Source of the DNA: JAXMEQ01 sp046348225
GTDB taxonomy: Bacteria; Pseudomonadota; Gammaproteobacteria; Burkholderiales; Burkholderiaceae_C
NCBI GenBank assembly: GCA_046348225.1
Contig: JAXMEQ010000008.1
Location: 1-64,000, forward strand
Direction of reading: 5' to 3'
DNA: 64,000 nt
Shown here: positions 1-8,626 of the stretch, in pieces
Layout of the letters: each line of letters begins with the position of its first letter
Position numbering within the stretch: the stretch's first letter is position 1
Translations under genes and position numbers: made by a program
Notes under the pieces: generated by a model
Databases searched by the model: none
What the model saw: the letters and a program-made list of their open reading frames with translations, nothing else
Told to the model about the DNA's origin: nothing

Positions 1-1
1 C

Positions 2-277
2 GCGGAATTGCGCTTCGACCTGGATGAGGTGCAGCCCATGCCGCACGACGTGGCGCGCTGGTGGCTGGACGATCAGTTCACCCGGCTGGGTTGCGAGCCC
101 TTGCGCGCCACCGGCAAGGTGCTGATTGCCGACAAGGTGCTGTGCGTGGCGCAGGCCGCTGGCGCCACCCACTTTGCCGACGCCCAGTGGGGCCCGGCCT
201 TTGCACGGGCTGCGAGCGCCGCACTGGCCAAACCCGTGGTGCACGTGGATGTGCCACAGATGGCCCTGACATTCTGA
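2..277 (+). CDS. C-terminal part of an unrecognised conserved protein (5' end outside window)
   Basis: The reading frame is open from the first base of the window, so the 91 visible codons are the end of a longer gene. I do not recognise the family. The visible part is soluble-looking, with no membrane segment or cysteine motif beyond a scattered Cys, and ends in a hydrophobic VVHVDVP stretch. Its stop codon touches a copy of the dispersed palindromic repeat (276-332), and the convergent mpl gene ends 38 bases further on. Function unknown. Confidence 0.55.
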   Translation, partial: AELRFDLDEVQPMPHDVARWWLDDQFTRLGCEPLRATGKVLIADKVLCVAQAAGATHFADAQWGPAFARAASAALAKPVVHVDVPQMALTF

Positions 278-332
278 AAAAACGCCTGCAGCCCGCACCG
301 GTACTGCGCGCAGCGCTATGTTTTTTGTAGCA
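276..332. repeat. Dispersed palindromic repeat, copy 1 (end of mpl)
   Basis: This copy reads, on the plus strand, box 1 GCCTGCAGCCCGC, a central TGCG...GCGCTAT and a right arm TTGTAGC. The GCTAT/GTAGC arms can pair imperfectly. It lies between two convergent genes, and its right arm encodes the last residues (LLQKT) and TAG stop codon of mpl. The same arrangement recurs at 15995, 19182, 36101, 38833, 45231, 47869, 55828 and 60273. Confidence 0.75.
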
Positions 333-1686
333 AATCCAGCATGCGGGTGTGGATGCCGCCAAAGCCGCCGTTGCTCATGCACAGCACATGGTCACCGGGC
401 CGGGCCACCGCCAGCACCTGCGCGATGACGCCGTCGATGCTGTCGGCAACCCGGGCGCGGGCGCCCATCGGGGCCAGCGCCTCGGCCGCATCCCAGCCCA
501 GCCCGCCGCTGTGGCAGAAGGCCAGATCGGCCTGCTCGAGGCTCCAGGGCAGTTGCGACTTCATGGCCCCGAGCTTCATGGTGTTGCTGCGGGGCTCGAA
601 CACCGCGAGGATGCGCTGGGCGCCCACCTGGCGCCGCAGGCCGTCGACCGTGGTGCGGATCGCCGTGGGGTGGTGGGCGAAGTCGTCATAGACGGTGATG
701 CCGTTGGCGGTGCCGCGCACTTCCATGCGCCGGCGCACGTTCCGGAAGCGGCCCAGTGCCTCGGCCGCCACCGCGGGTGCCACGCCCAGGTGGTCGGCTG
801 CCGCCATGGCGGCCAGCGCATTGAGCTGGTTGTGCACGCCGCCCAGCGCCCACTGCACGCGCGCCACCTTGTCCCCGCGCAGCAGGACATCAAAGGCATC
901 GGGCTCGCCCACGGCTGAAAAGTCGCTCACGGCCGCGCCGAAACTGCGCACCTCGCTCCAGCAGCCGGCGTGCAGCACGCGCGCCAGGCTTTCCTCCAGC
1001 CCGTTGACCACCACCCGCCCGGATGGCGGCACGGTGCGCACCAGGTGGTGGAACTGGCGCTCGATGGCGGCCAGGTCGTCAAAGATGTCGGCGTGGTCGA
1101 ACTCCAGGTTGTTGAGCACCGCGGTGCGCGGCCGGTAATGCACGAACTTGCTGCGCTTGTCGAAGAAGGCGGTGTCGTATTCATCGGCTTCGATCACGAA
1201 GGCGCGGCCCTCGCCAAGCCGGGCGGACACACCGAAATTCAGCGGCACGCCGCCCACCAGAAAGCCCGGTCGCAGCCCCGCCTGGTCCAGCACCCAGGCC
1301 AGCATCGAGGTGGTGGTGGTCTTGCCATGCGTGCCGGCCACCGCCAGCACATGGCGGCCCTGCAGCACGTTCTCGGCCAGCCACTGCGGGCCGCTGGTGT
1401 AGGGCACGCCGGCGTCCAGGATGGCGTCCATCAGCGCAAACTTCGGCGAGCCGTCGGGGTTGCGGGCGCGCGAGACCACATTGCCGATCACCCACATGTC
1501 GGGTTTCAGCGCCATCTGGTCCGCGCCAAATCCTTCAATCAACTCAATGCCCAGCGCGCGCAATTGGTCGCTCATCGGCGGGTACACGCCTGCGTCGCAC
1601 CCCGTCACTTTGTGCCCCGCCTCGCGTGCCAATGCGGCCACGCCGCCCATGAACGTGCCGCAGATGCCGAGGATATGAATATGCAT
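316..1686 (-). CDS. mpl: UDP-N-acetylmuramate:L-alanyl-gamma-D-glutamyl-meso-diaminopimelate ligase
   Basis: Mpl recycles cell-wall tripeptide by ligating it to UDP-MurNAc, a cytoplasmic ATP-dependent step that feeds peptidoglycan synthesis. The 456-residue protein has the full Mur-ligase layout. The N-terminal Rossmann glycine motif GICGTFMG is at residues 8-15, and the ATP-binding GTHGKTTT is at about 118-125, followed by the central and C-terminal Mur domains. The N-terminal HIHILGICGTFMGG sequence and the length are typical of Mpl rather than MurC. The ATG start at 1686 is the only sensible one. The last codons and stop lie inside a dispersed repeat, so the extreme C-terminus is probably repeat-derived. 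Confidence 0.95.
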   Translation of the reverse strand: MHIHILGICGTFMGGVAALAREAGHKVTGCDAGVYPPMSDQLRALGIELIEGFGADQMALKPDMWVIGNVVSRARNPDGSPKFALMDAILDAGVPYTSGPQWLAENVLQGRHVLAVAGTHGKTTTTSMLAWVLDQAGLRPGFLVGGVPLNFGVSARLGEGRAFVIEADEYDTAFFDKRSKFVHYRPRTAVLNNLEFDHADIFDDLAAIERQFHHLVRTVPPSGRVVVNGLEESLARVLHAGCWSEVRSFGAAVSDFSAVGEPDAFDVLLRGDKVARVQWALGGVHNQLNALAAMAAADHLGVAPAVAAEALGRFRNVRRRMEVRGTANGITVYDDFAHHPTAIRTTVDGLRRQVGAQRILAVFEPRSNTMKLGAMKSQLPWSLEQADLAFCHSGGLGWDAAEALAPMGARARVADSIDGVIAQVLAVARPGDHVLCMSNGGFGGIHTRMLDLLQKT

Positions 1687-1701
1687 GGGCGGTGATTATC
1701 A

Positions 1702-1784
1702 GGCCCCCACGCTCGCTCGCTGCGTGTAGCTTGCTGCCCCCCGAGGGGGCCATCGCCGCCTTGGGACGGCCCTGCGGCGGCGAT
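1702..1784. repeat. REP-like intergenic double hairpin
   Basis: Two consecutive inverted repeats fill the 5' gap of mpl. GGCCCCC at 1702-1708 pairs with GGGGGCC at 1745-1751, with an alternative tight CCCCCC-GA-GGGGG hairpin inside. ATCGCCGC at 1752-1759 pairs with GCGGCGAT at 1777-1784. From memory, similar GC-rich elements are common between genes in Comamonadaceae, but I could not count copies elsewhere. It could also affect mpl transcript structure, since it sits just upstream of the mpl start on the opposite strand. Confidence 0.5.
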
Positions 1785-1843
1785 CGAGGGAACCATCGCC
1801 GCAGATTCATCTTCCCGGACTTGCCGGTGGGCGTGACCCGGCA

Positions 1844-2452
1844 ATGCAGAATCCCCCCATGGACAGCAGCAAAACCGAAATCGCCGCCACCGCGGCGCGC
1901 CTCGTGGTCGAAGAAGGCCTGGAATACGGCCCGGCCAAACGCCGCGCCGTGAAGCTGCTGGGCCTGAACGCGCGGGCGGCCCTGCCGGACAACGCCGACG
2001 TGGAAGACGCCGTGCGCGAGTACATCGCCCTGTTTTGCGCCGACACCCAGCCCGGGGAACTGCTGGCATTGCGCCGGCTGGCGTTGGTCTGGATGGAGCG
2101 CATGGCGGCGTTTCGCCCGCATCTGGCGGGCGCGGTCTGGCACGGCACCGCCACGCGGCTGTCGGATATCCATATCCAGCTGTTCTGCGACGACCCCAAG
2201 TCGGCGGAGATTGCACTGATCGACCACCACGTGGCGTACGAGCCGCGCACGGTGACAGGCTTTCAGGGGGAGCCGGTGGAGGCGCTCAGCCTTTCCGGCA
2301 TGAGCCGGGAACTTGGCGAGGCCATTGGAATTCACCTCATGGTGTACGACCACGACGACCTGCGTGGCGCCCTGAAGCCGGACGCCCGGGGCCGCACGCC
2401 ACGCGGTGACCTGCCGGCCGTCCGCGCCATCCTTGAGAATGCCGCACCATGA
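1844..2452 (+). CDS. Conserved hypothetical protein next to mpl
   Basis: A soluble protein of about 200 residues that I do not recognise as a characterised family. Visible features are an N-terminal helical part (residues 10-45, VVEEGLEYGPAKRRA) and a central alpha/beta part with the segments WHGTATRLSDIHIQLF and DDPKSAEIALIDHH. Relatives are sometimes labelled as a Mur ligase because they sit near mpl, but no Mur motif is present. Two in-frame ATG codons are possible, 1844 and 1859, and neither has a strong ribosome-binding site. The end overlaps the downstream thioredoxin gene by four bases (ATGA), so the two are probably translationally coupled. Confidence 0.75.
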   Translation: MQNPPMDSSKTEIAATAARLVVEEGLEYGPAKRRAVKLLGLNARAALPDNADVEDAVREYIALFCADTQPGELLALRRLALVWMERMAAFRPHLAGAVWHGTATRLSDIHIQLFCDDPKSAEIALIDHHVAYEPRTVTGFQGEPVEALSLSGMSRELGEAIGIHLMVYDHDDLRGALKPDARGRTPRGDLPAVRAILENAAP

Positions 2453-3018
2453 ACGAGTCTGACTCCCCTTCCAGTTCCGCCACCGGTCCAGCCGACACCG
2501 CACGCCGCAGGTGGTTGCTCGGGGGGGCGGCCACGGCCGCGGGGGTGACGGGCGCGGGCGTTGCCTGGTGGAAATTTCAGCCGCATGCCGTATCGCCGGG
2601 TGCAGAGCTGGCGCTTTGGGGCCTGAGTTTCGACACGCCGACCGGCGGCACATTGGCCCTGCAGGCCTTGAAGGGGCGTCCTCTGTTGATCAATTTCTGG
2701 GCCACCTGGTGCCCCCCTTGCGTGGAAGAAATGCCGTTATTAGACCGTTTTTTCCGTGAAAACGCCTCTAAAGGCTGGCAAGTTGTCGGCTTGGCGATTG
2801 ACCAGCCCAGCGCGGTCCGGGCCTTTCTGCAAAAAACTCCGGTCACGTTTCCAATAGGATTGGCGGGGCTGTCGGGCACCGACCTGGGCAAGTCGCTCGG
2901 TAACTTGACGGGGGCTCTGCCGTTCACGGTGGTGATCGGATCGGGCGGCGTTGTGGCTCAGCGTAAAATGGGCAAGGTATCGGCGGACGATCTGGCCCAG
3001 TGGATGCGCCTCAAGTAG
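2449..3018 (+). CDS. TlpA/ResA-type membrane-anchored thiol-disulfide oxidoreductase
   Basis: An extracytoplasmic thioredoxin-fold protein, probably reducing disulfides in cytochrome c or other exported proteins. Residues 19-42 (arginines, then hydrophobic and glycine/alanine-rich) form a twin-arginine-like signal or membrane anchor. The active site WCPPC is at residues 87-91, preceded by the typical NFWATWCPPC context. The cis-Pro region is near GALPFTVVI. The 189-residue length fits the family. It starts with an ATGA overlap on the upstream gene. The specific partner cannot be read from the sequence. Confidence 0.88.
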   Translation: MNESDSPSSSATGPADTARRRWLLGGAATAAGVTGAGVAWWKFQPHAVSPGAELALWGLSFDTPTGGTLALQALKGRPLLINFWATWCPPCVEEMPLLDRFFRENASKGWQVVGLAIDQPSAVRAFLQKTPVTFPIGLAGLSGTDLGKSLGNLTGALPFTVVIGSGGVVAQRKMGKVSADDLAQWMRLK

Positions 3019-3164
3019 AGCCTGTGGCGGCTACTGATCTGACCGTCCGGTACCTGCCGGAAATGGCCAATTAAATAAAAATAAGCGAAAAAAAAGAAAG
3101 AAGCGCGAAGTAGCCGTAAATTGGGTTAAATTCGCGCCTCTCGACAGTCGCCGTTGGAGCTTAC

Positions 3165-3620
3165 ATGGATCTGCGCAAACTCAAGACCTTGATCGACCTT
3201 GTGTCCGAATCAAACGTCTCCGAACTCGAAATCACCGAAGCAGAAGGCAAAGTCCGCATCGTCAAGGGCGGCGGTGCTGTGGTGCAGCAGGTCGCTGCAC
3301 CGGTGCTGGCACCGGTGGCCGTCCCGGTACCGGCTGTGGCGGCCCCGGTCGCGCCGGCGGCTGCGGCAGTGGCAGAGGCGCCCGCCGGCCACATTGTCAA
3401 GTCGCCCATGGTCGGCACCTTCTACCGCTCGTCCAGCCCTGGCGCCAAGGCGTTCGTGGAGATCGGCAGCCAGGTCAAGCAGGGTGAGACGATCTGCATC
3501 ATCGAGGCCATGAAGATCCTCAACGAGATTGAAGCCGACAAGTCCGGCACCATCACGCAGATCCTCGGCGAAAACGGACAGGCGGTGGAGTATGGCCAAC
3601 CACTGTTTGTGATCGAGTGA
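3165..3620 (+). CDS. accB: Acetyl-CoA carboxylase biotin carboxyl carrier protein
   Basis: AccB carries the biotin that shuttles carboxyl groups between AccC and the AccA/AccD carboxyltransferase in fatty acid synthesis. The N-terminal interaction region is at residues 1-36, an Ala/Pro/Val-rich linker at about 40-72, and the biotinyl domain after about 75. The biotin-attachment motif EAMKI is at 114-118, with Lys117 as the biotinylated residue. A GGAG ribosome-binding site sits five bases before the ATG. accC follows 34 bases downstream, the standard accBC operon. The 146-bp upstream gap is A-rich (3071-3100) and likely holds the promoter. aroQ, often found here in related bacteria, is absent. 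Confidence 0.97.
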   Translation: MDLRKLKTLIDLVSESNVSELEITEAEGKVRIVKGGGAVVQQVAAPVLAPVAVPVPAVAAPVAPAAAAVAEAPAGHIVKSPMVGTFYRSSSPGAKAFVEIGSQVKQGETICIIEAMKILNEIEADKSGTITQILGENGQAVEYGQPLFVIE

Positions 3621-3654
3621 ACGCCCAGGCGAACCAAAAGGTAAGTACCCACTC

Positions 3655-5004
3655 ATGTTCAAGAAAATTCTGGTAGCCAACCGGGGCGAGATTGCCTTGC
3701 GCATCCAGCGCGCCTGCCGGGAACTTGGCGTCAAGGCGGTGATGGTGTATTCCGAAGCCGACCGGGAAGCCAAGTACGTCAAGCTCGCTGAAGAAGCGGT
3801 CTGCATCGGACCGGCGCCGTCGCCGCAGAGCTACCTCAACATGCCGGCCATCATTTCGGCGGCGGAAGTCACCGACGCCGAGGCCATCCATCCCGGCTAT
3901 GGTTTCCTGAGCGAAAACGCCGACTTTGCCGAGCGGGTGGAAAAGAGCGGGTTCCAGTTCATCGGCCCCACGCCCGAATCGATCCGCATCATGGGCGACA
4001 AGGTGTCGGCCAAGCAGGCCATGATCAAGGCGGGCGTGCCCTGCGTGCCGGGCTCGGAAGGTGAATTGCCGGACGACCCGGTGCAGATCCGCCGTATCGC
4101 CAAGGCGGTGGGCTATCCGGTCATCATCAAGGCCGCAGGCGGCGGCGGTGGCCGAGGCATGCGCGTGGTACACACCGAGGCGGCGCTGGTCAACGCCGTG
4201 CAGATGACCAAGGCCGAGGCCGGTGCGGCATTCAACAACGCGGCCGTGTACATGGAGAAGTTCCTGCAGAACCCGCGCCATGTGGAAATCCAGATCCTGG
4301 CCGACAAGCACCGCAATGCGGTGTACCTGGGTGAGCGCGACTGCTCCATGCAGCGCCGCCACCAGAAGGTGATCGAGGAAGCGCCGGCACCGGGCATCCC
4401 GCGCAAGCTGATTGAAAAGATCGGCGAACGCTGCGTGGCAGCCTGCAAGAAGATCGGCTACCGCGGCGCCGGCACCTTTGAATTCCTCTACGAGAACGGC
4501 GAGTTCTATTTCATCGAGATGAACACCCGCGTCCAGGTGGAGCACCCGGTGACGGAGCTGATCACCGGCGTGGACATCGTCAAGACGCAGATCATGGTGG
4601 CGGCGGGCGAGAAGCTGCCGTTCACCCAGCGCGACATCCAGATCCGCGGCCATGCGATTGAATGCCGCGTGAATGCGGAAGACCCCTACAAGTTTGTCCC
4701 GTCGCCCGGGCGCATCACCATGTGGCACGCCCCGGGCGGGCCCGGTGTGCGGGTGGACTCACATGTGTACACCAACTACTTTGTGCCGCCCAACTACGAC
4801 TCCATGATCGGCAAGATCATCGTGCACGGCGACACGCGTGAACAGGCCATGGCCCGCATGCGCACCGCGCTGCTGGAAACGGTGGTCGAGGGCATCAACA
4901 CCAACATCCCGCTGCACCGTGAGCTGATGGTGGACGCCAAGTTCATGACCGGCGGCACCAACATCCACTACCTTGAAGAGTGGCTGTCGCATCACAAAAG
5001 ATGA
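3655..5004 (+). CDS. accC: Acetyl-CoA carboxylase biotin carboxylase subunit
   Basis: AccC carboxylates the biotin on AccB using ATP and bicarbonate. The 449-residue protein has the normal length. It shows the N-terminal KILVANRGEIA signature, the ATP-grasp glycine loop GGGGGRGM at 162-169, RDCSMQRRHQK at about 228-238 and the catalytic/metal segment EMNTRVQVEHPVTE at 288-301. It follows accB by 34 bases. Its stop codon overlaps the prmA start (ATGATG), placing accB-accC-prmA in one transcription unit. Confidence 0.97.
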   Translation: MFKKILVANRGEIALRIQRACRELGVKAVMVYSEADREAKYVKLAEEAVCIGPAPSPQSYLNMPAIISAAEVTDAEAIHPGYGFLSENADFAERVEKSGFQFIGPTPESIRIMGDKVSAKQAMIKAGVPCVPGSEGELPDDPVQIRRIAKAVGYPVIIKAAGGGGGRGMRVVHTEAALVNAVQMTKAEAGAAFNNAAVYMEKFLQNPRHVEIQILADKHRNAVYLGERDCSMQRRHQKVIEEAPAPGIPRKLIEKIGERCVAACKKIGYRGAGTFEFLYENGEFYFIEMNTRVQVEHPVTELITGVDIVKTQIMVAAGEKLPFTQRDIQIRGHAIECRVNAEDPYKFVPSPGRITMWHAPGGPGVRVDSHVYTNYFVPPNYDSMIGKIIVHGDTREQAMARMRTALLETVVEGINTNIPLHRELMVDAKFMTGGTNIHYLEEWLSHHKR

Positions 5005-5885
5005 TGTTCGAGCTTCGCCTGCTGGCGCCGGAGGACCGGATTGAAACCCTGGGCGAAGCGCTGGAGGCGCTCGATGCGCTGAGCGTTTCGGTCGAGGACG
5101 CCGACGCCCAGACCGACGCCGAACAGGCCCTGTTTGGCGAGCCCGGCATGCCACCGCCCAAGGAGGGCTGGCAGCGCTCGCGGGTGCTGGCGCTATTCCA
5201 GGCCGAAGCGGCAGCCCGTGAAGCGGCCGTCTTGTTGCAGGCACAGGATTTTTTTGAGGGTTGCGAAGTGCTGGGCGTGGTGGCGGTGCCGGACCAGGAC
5301 TGGGTCCGGCTGACGCAGTCGCAGTTCGCGCCAGTGGAAATCACGCCGAGTTTCTGGATCGTGCCCACCTGGCACGCACCGCCCGCTGAGGCCCGTCAGG
5401 TCATCCGGCTGGACCCGGGGCTGGCGTTTGGTACCGGCACGCACCCTACCACCCGCATGTGCCTTCGCTGGATTGCCCGCCACAACCTGGGGGGCCAGCG
5501 GGTGCTGGACTACGGCTGTGGCTCTGGCATTCTCGCCATCGGGGCTGCCAAGTTCGGTGCGCAGGCCATTGATGCAGTGGACATCGACGAGGCGGCGGTG
5601 GCGTCCACGCGCGCCAACGCCGAAGCCAACCAGGTGCAGCTGAATGCGGGGTTGCCGCAGCAGGCGCAAGGGCTGTACCAGACGGTGCTGGCCAACATTC
5701 TGGCCACGCCGCTGCGGGTGCTGGCGCCCTTGTTGTGTGGTCATGTGGCGCCCGGGGGCGCCCTGGTGCTGGCGGGCATTCTCGCGCGCCAGGCTGAAGA
5801 ACTGCAGCAAGCCTATGCGCCGTATGTCCGGCTGGAGGTGAGCGACACCGAGGACGGCTGGATCCTCATGACCGCCCGGCGCTGA
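5001..5885 (+). CDS. prmA: Ribosomal protein L11 methyltransferase
   Basis: PrmA trimethylates ribosomal protein L11 using S-adenosylmethionine. It has an N-terminal L11-recognition domain (residues 1-60), a linker, and a Rossmann methyltransferase domain. GTGTHPTT is at about 144-151 and the SAM-binding DYGCGSG at about 170-176. I chose the ATG at 5001 because it overlaps the accC stop codon in the usual coupled ATGA arrangement and yields MMFELRLLAPED, the expected N-terminus. A second ATG follows immediately at 5004, and an upstream in-frame start at 4980 would run into accC. Confidence 0.95.
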   Translation: MMFELRLLAPEDRIETLGEALEALDALSVSVEDADAQTDAEQALFGEPGMPPPKEGWQRSRVLALFQAEAAAREAAVLLQAQDFFEGCEVLGVVAVPDQDWVRLTQSQFAPVEITPSFWIVPTWHAPPAEARQVIRLDPGLAFGTGTHPTTRMCLRWIARHNLGGQRVLDYGCGSGILAIGAAKFGAQAIDAVDIDEAAVASTRANAEANQVQLNAGLPQQAQGLYQTVLANILATPLRVLAPLLCGHVAPGGALVLAGILARQAEELQQAYAPYVRLEVSDTEDGWILMTARR

Positions 5886-5931
5886 AGCCCGGACGGTTGT
5901 GCATCGGGCGGCCCTCTACAATCCACCGCTC

Positions 5932-6858
5932 ATGAGCCTGATCACACGCTGCCCCGCCTGCGGGACGATGTTCAAAGTCGTGCCCGACCAACTCAGGATC
6001 TCCGAGGGCTGGGTGCGCTGCGGGCATTGTGGTGAGGTGTTTGATGCCTCGGCCCACATGCAGGGCGACGCGGCCGCCGAGCCGGCACCGCCACAGCCTG
6101 CACCGGATGTGATGGCAGAGCAGGGACGCCAGCCGGCGCTGGAGCCCGAACAGCCGCCGATGGAGGCCAGACCTGCACCATGGCCGGAACCGGAACCGGC
6201 GCCCAGGGTTGCGCCCGCCCTGGCAGTGCCGGAAGCCCTGCAGATCGAACCCTATCTTCCCGATGACCTGCGCGCTGAGCGCGCCGACGATCTGGTCATC
6301 GAGCCGGTTGCACCTGCACTGGCGCCGGCCATGGAGGACGTGTCGTTTGTGCGCGAGGCGCGGCGCAAGGCCTTCTGGCGCCGTCCGGTTGTCCGCGTGC
6401 TCATGGCCTTGCTGGCCCTGGTGTTGTTGCTCGCGCTCGCGACGCAGCTGGCGGTGCAGGAGCGGGACCGCATTGCCGCCGCTCAGCCTGCGCTCAAGCC
6501 CGTGCTCGAGGCGTTGTGCGAGCCGCTGCATTGCACCGTGAACCCACCCCGGCAGATCGAGGCCATCGTGATTGACAGCTCCTCATTCAGCAAATTGCGG
6601 GGCGACGCTTACCGCCTGGCCTTTACGCTCAGGAACCAGGCCACAACCCCGGTCGCCATGCCGGCCATTGAACTCACCTTGACCGATGCGCAGGACCAGC
6701 CCATGCTCCGGCGCGTCCTGTCGCCTGCAGATCTAGGGGTGGCGTCCGGCCTGATCGAGGCTGCGGGTGACTGGTCTGGCAGCTACGCCGTCAGCGTCGT
6801 GCCCGGCAGTGGCGCCGGCCGCGTGGCGGGCTACCGCCTGCTGGCGTTTTATCCCTGA
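5932..6858 (+). CDS. Zinc-ribbon and DUF3426 domain membrane protein
   Basis: The N-terminus is an MJ0042-type zinc ribbon with cysteines at residues 7, 10, 30 and 33 (CPAC and CGHC). A Pro/Ala/Glu-rich low-complexity region follows to about residue 130. One membrane helix is at about 155-176, and a beta-rich DUF3426 domain follows to the end. It is a single-pass membrane protein of unknown function that commonly follows prmA in betaproteobacteria. The ATG at 5932 is chosen because it begins exactly at the zinc ribbon (MSLITRCPACG), although the frame stays open further upstream. Confidence 0.88.
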   Translation: MSLITRCPACGTMFKVVPDQLRISEGWVRCGHCGEVFDASAHMQGDAAAEPAPPQPAPDVMAEQGRQPALEPEQPPMEARPAPWPEPEPAPRVAPALAVPEALQIEPYLPDDLRAERADDLVIEPVAPALAPAMEDVSFVREARRKAFWRRPVVRVLMALLALVLLLALATQLAVQERDRIAAAQPALKPVLEALCEPLHCTVNPPRQIEAIVIDSSSFSKLRGDAYRLAFTLRNQATTPVAMPAIELTLTDAQDQPMLRRVLSPADLGVASGLIEAAGDWSGSYAVSVVPGSGAGRVAGYRLLAFYP

Positions 6859-6894
6859 GCAGTTCCATTCAACTCCAACCAACAGCACCCCCTT

Positions 6895-7779
6895 ATGGCA
6901 GCAGTGATTTGTGGCTCCCTGGCCTTCGACACCATCATGACTTTCGAGGGCCGCTTCGCCGAGCAGATCCTGCCCGACCAGCTGCACATCCTCAATGTGT
7001 CGTTTCTGGTCCCGGCATTGCGGCGCGACTTCGGTGGCTGCGCTGGCAACATTGCCTACAGCCTGAAGCTGCTGGGTGGCACGCCCCTGCCGATGGCGAC
7101 CGTGGGCAATGACGGCGCGGACTACCTGCAGCGCCTGGCGTCGCTCGGCATCAGCACCGAATTCGTGCGGCAGGTTCATGACACCTACACCGCGCAGGCC
7201 ATGATCATGACCGACCGTGACAACAACCAGATCACGGCGTTCCACCCTGGTGCCATGATGCAGGCCCACATCACCCGGATCGCCGCACGAAGCGACATCA
7301 AGCTGGGCATCATCTCGCCCGATGGCCGCGACGCCATGCTGGAGCACGCAGCGCAATTCAGGGCGGCGGACATCCCCTTCGTGTTCGACCCGGGTCAGGG
7401 CCTGCCCATGTTCGACGGCAAGGAGCTCGCCAACTTCATCGAGCAGTCAAGCTGGGTCACCGTGAACGACTACGAAGGCAAGATGCTCAGCGACCGCACC
7501 GGCTGGAGCAGCGCCGAGATCTCGCGTCGTGTACGGGGGCTCGTGGTCACGCTGGGTGCGGAAGGCTGCGAGGTCTGGATCGATGGTGAAAAGACGCTGG
7601 TTCCGCCTGTTCAGGCCACGCAGGTGGTGGACCCGACCGGTTGCGGTGACGCCTGGCGCGGTGCCTTGTTGCACGGACTGGAGCAGGGCTGGAGCCTCGC
7701 GCGCTGCGCCGAACTGGGCAACCGGGTGGGCGCGATCAAGATCGCGAGCCGGGGCCCGCAGAACTACCAGCTCACCTGA
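6895..7779 (+). CDS. PfkB-family carbohydrate/nucleoside kinase
   Basis: A ribokinase-fold kinase of 294 residues. The N-terminal glycine-rich substrate motif FGGCAGNIAYSLKLLGG lies at about 48-64. The C-terminal anion-hole and catalytic-base motif DPTGCGDAWRGA lies at about 245-256, with the catalytic Asp inside GCGDA. The N-terminal AAVICGSLAFDTIM resembles adenosine-kinase-like bacterial members, so adenosine or a sugar is a plausible substrate, but this cannot be settled by eye. It follows the DUF3426 gene by 36 bases and is convergent with the SDR gene, one base apart. Confidence 0.88.
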   Translation: MAAVICGSLAFDTIMTFEGRFAEQILPDQLHILNVSFLVPALRRDFGGCAGNIAYSLKLLGGTPLPMATVGNDGADYLQRLASLGISTEFVRQVHDTYTAQAMIMTDRDNNQITAFHPGAMMQAHITRIAARSDIKLGIISPDGRDAMLEHAAQFRAADIPFVFDPGQGLPMFDGKELANFIEQSSWVTVNDYEGKMLSDRTGWSSAEISRRVRGLVVTLGAEGCEVWIDGEKTLVPPVQATQVVDPTGCGDAWRGALLHGLEQGWSLARCAELGNRVGAIKIASRGPQNYQLT

Positions 7780-7780
7780 T

Positions 7781-8548
7781 TCAGCCGCGCGCGAGCGTCA
7801 CGCCGCCGTCGACGGCGAAAGTCTGGCCCACCACATAGTCACCCGCGCGCGACGCGAGGTAGATCGCCACACCGGCCATGTCTTCGTCGGTGCCAATGCG
7901 CCCGGCCGGGATGCGGCCTGCCACCTCGTCGCCGTGGTCGCGGGCCTCCTTGTTCATCTCGGAAGCGAAAGCGCCCGGCGCGATGCCACTGACCATGATC
8001 CGGTCCTGCACCAGCCGCAACGCCATGCGCTTGGTCAGGTGGATGAGGCCGGCCTTGCTGGCCGCATAGGAGTAGGTTTCCCAGGGGTTGACCGAAATGC
8101 CGTCGATGGACGCGACATTGATCACCTTGGCCGGGCGCGTCTGGGCGCCTTTGCACAGCAGGCCATGGAGCGCCTGGGTCAGGAAGAACGGCGACTTGAC
8201 GTTCAGGTCCATGACCTTGTCCCAGCCTTTTTCAGGAAATGTCTCGAAAGGCTCACCCCAGGCGGCACCGGCGTTGTGCACCAGGATGTCGAGGGCCGGC
8301 TCACGCTCTGCCAGTGCGGCCGCGAGGGCTCTGGCGCCTGCCACGGTGGAGACGTCGGCCGGCAACGAGATGCAGGGGCCCAGCGCAGAGAGCTCCGCCG
8401 CGGTGGCATCGCAAGCCTCGGCCTTGCGTGCCGAGATGTACACGCGCGCGCCGTGCTGCAGGTAGCCGGATGCGATCATGCGGCCGATACCGCGTGATCC
8501 GCCGGTGATCAGGGCCACGCGGCCCTTCAGTGAAAACAGGTCTTTCAT
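7781..8548 (-). CDS. SDR-family oxidoreductase
   Basis: A classical short-chain dehydrogenase/reductase of 255 residues. The cofactor motif TGGSRGIG is at 15-22, NAG at 92-94, catalytic Ser147, and YAASK at 161-165 giving the Tyr-Lys pair. The C-terminus ends with the usual GQTFAVDGG. The basic residue after the glycine motif (Arg at 41 in SARKAE) would suit NADP(H). The ATG at 8548 (MKDLF) is preferred over an upstream in-frame start because it places the Rossmann strand at the usual distance. It follows icmF on the same strand by 78 bases, so a role in acyl-CoA metabolism is possible but unproven. Confidence 0.88.
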   Translation of the reverse strand: MKDLFSLKGRVALITGGSRGIGRMIASGYLQHGARVYISARKAEACDATAAELSALGPCISLPADVSTVAGARALAAALAEREPALDILVHNAGAAWGEPFETFPEKGWDKVMDLNVKSPFFLTQALHGLLCKGAQTRPAKVINVASIDGISVNPWETYSYAASKAGLIHLTKRMALRLVQDRIMVSGIAPGAFASEMNKEARDHGDEVAGRIPAGRIGTDEDMAGVAIYLASRAGDYVVGQTFAVDGGVTLARG

Positions 8549-8626
8549 GCGCAAACGCTCCAGAGGGGACTGGAACGGAGCGTAGCGCCATTGCGGCGAC
8601 GGCGCCAATCACCTGGATGACAGCGG

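Noticed and set aside
3019..3164. Missing aroQ between tlpA and accB
   Set aside because: The gap is only 146 bases with no coding frame; absence here only means aroQ lies elsewhere, so not a finding in itself.
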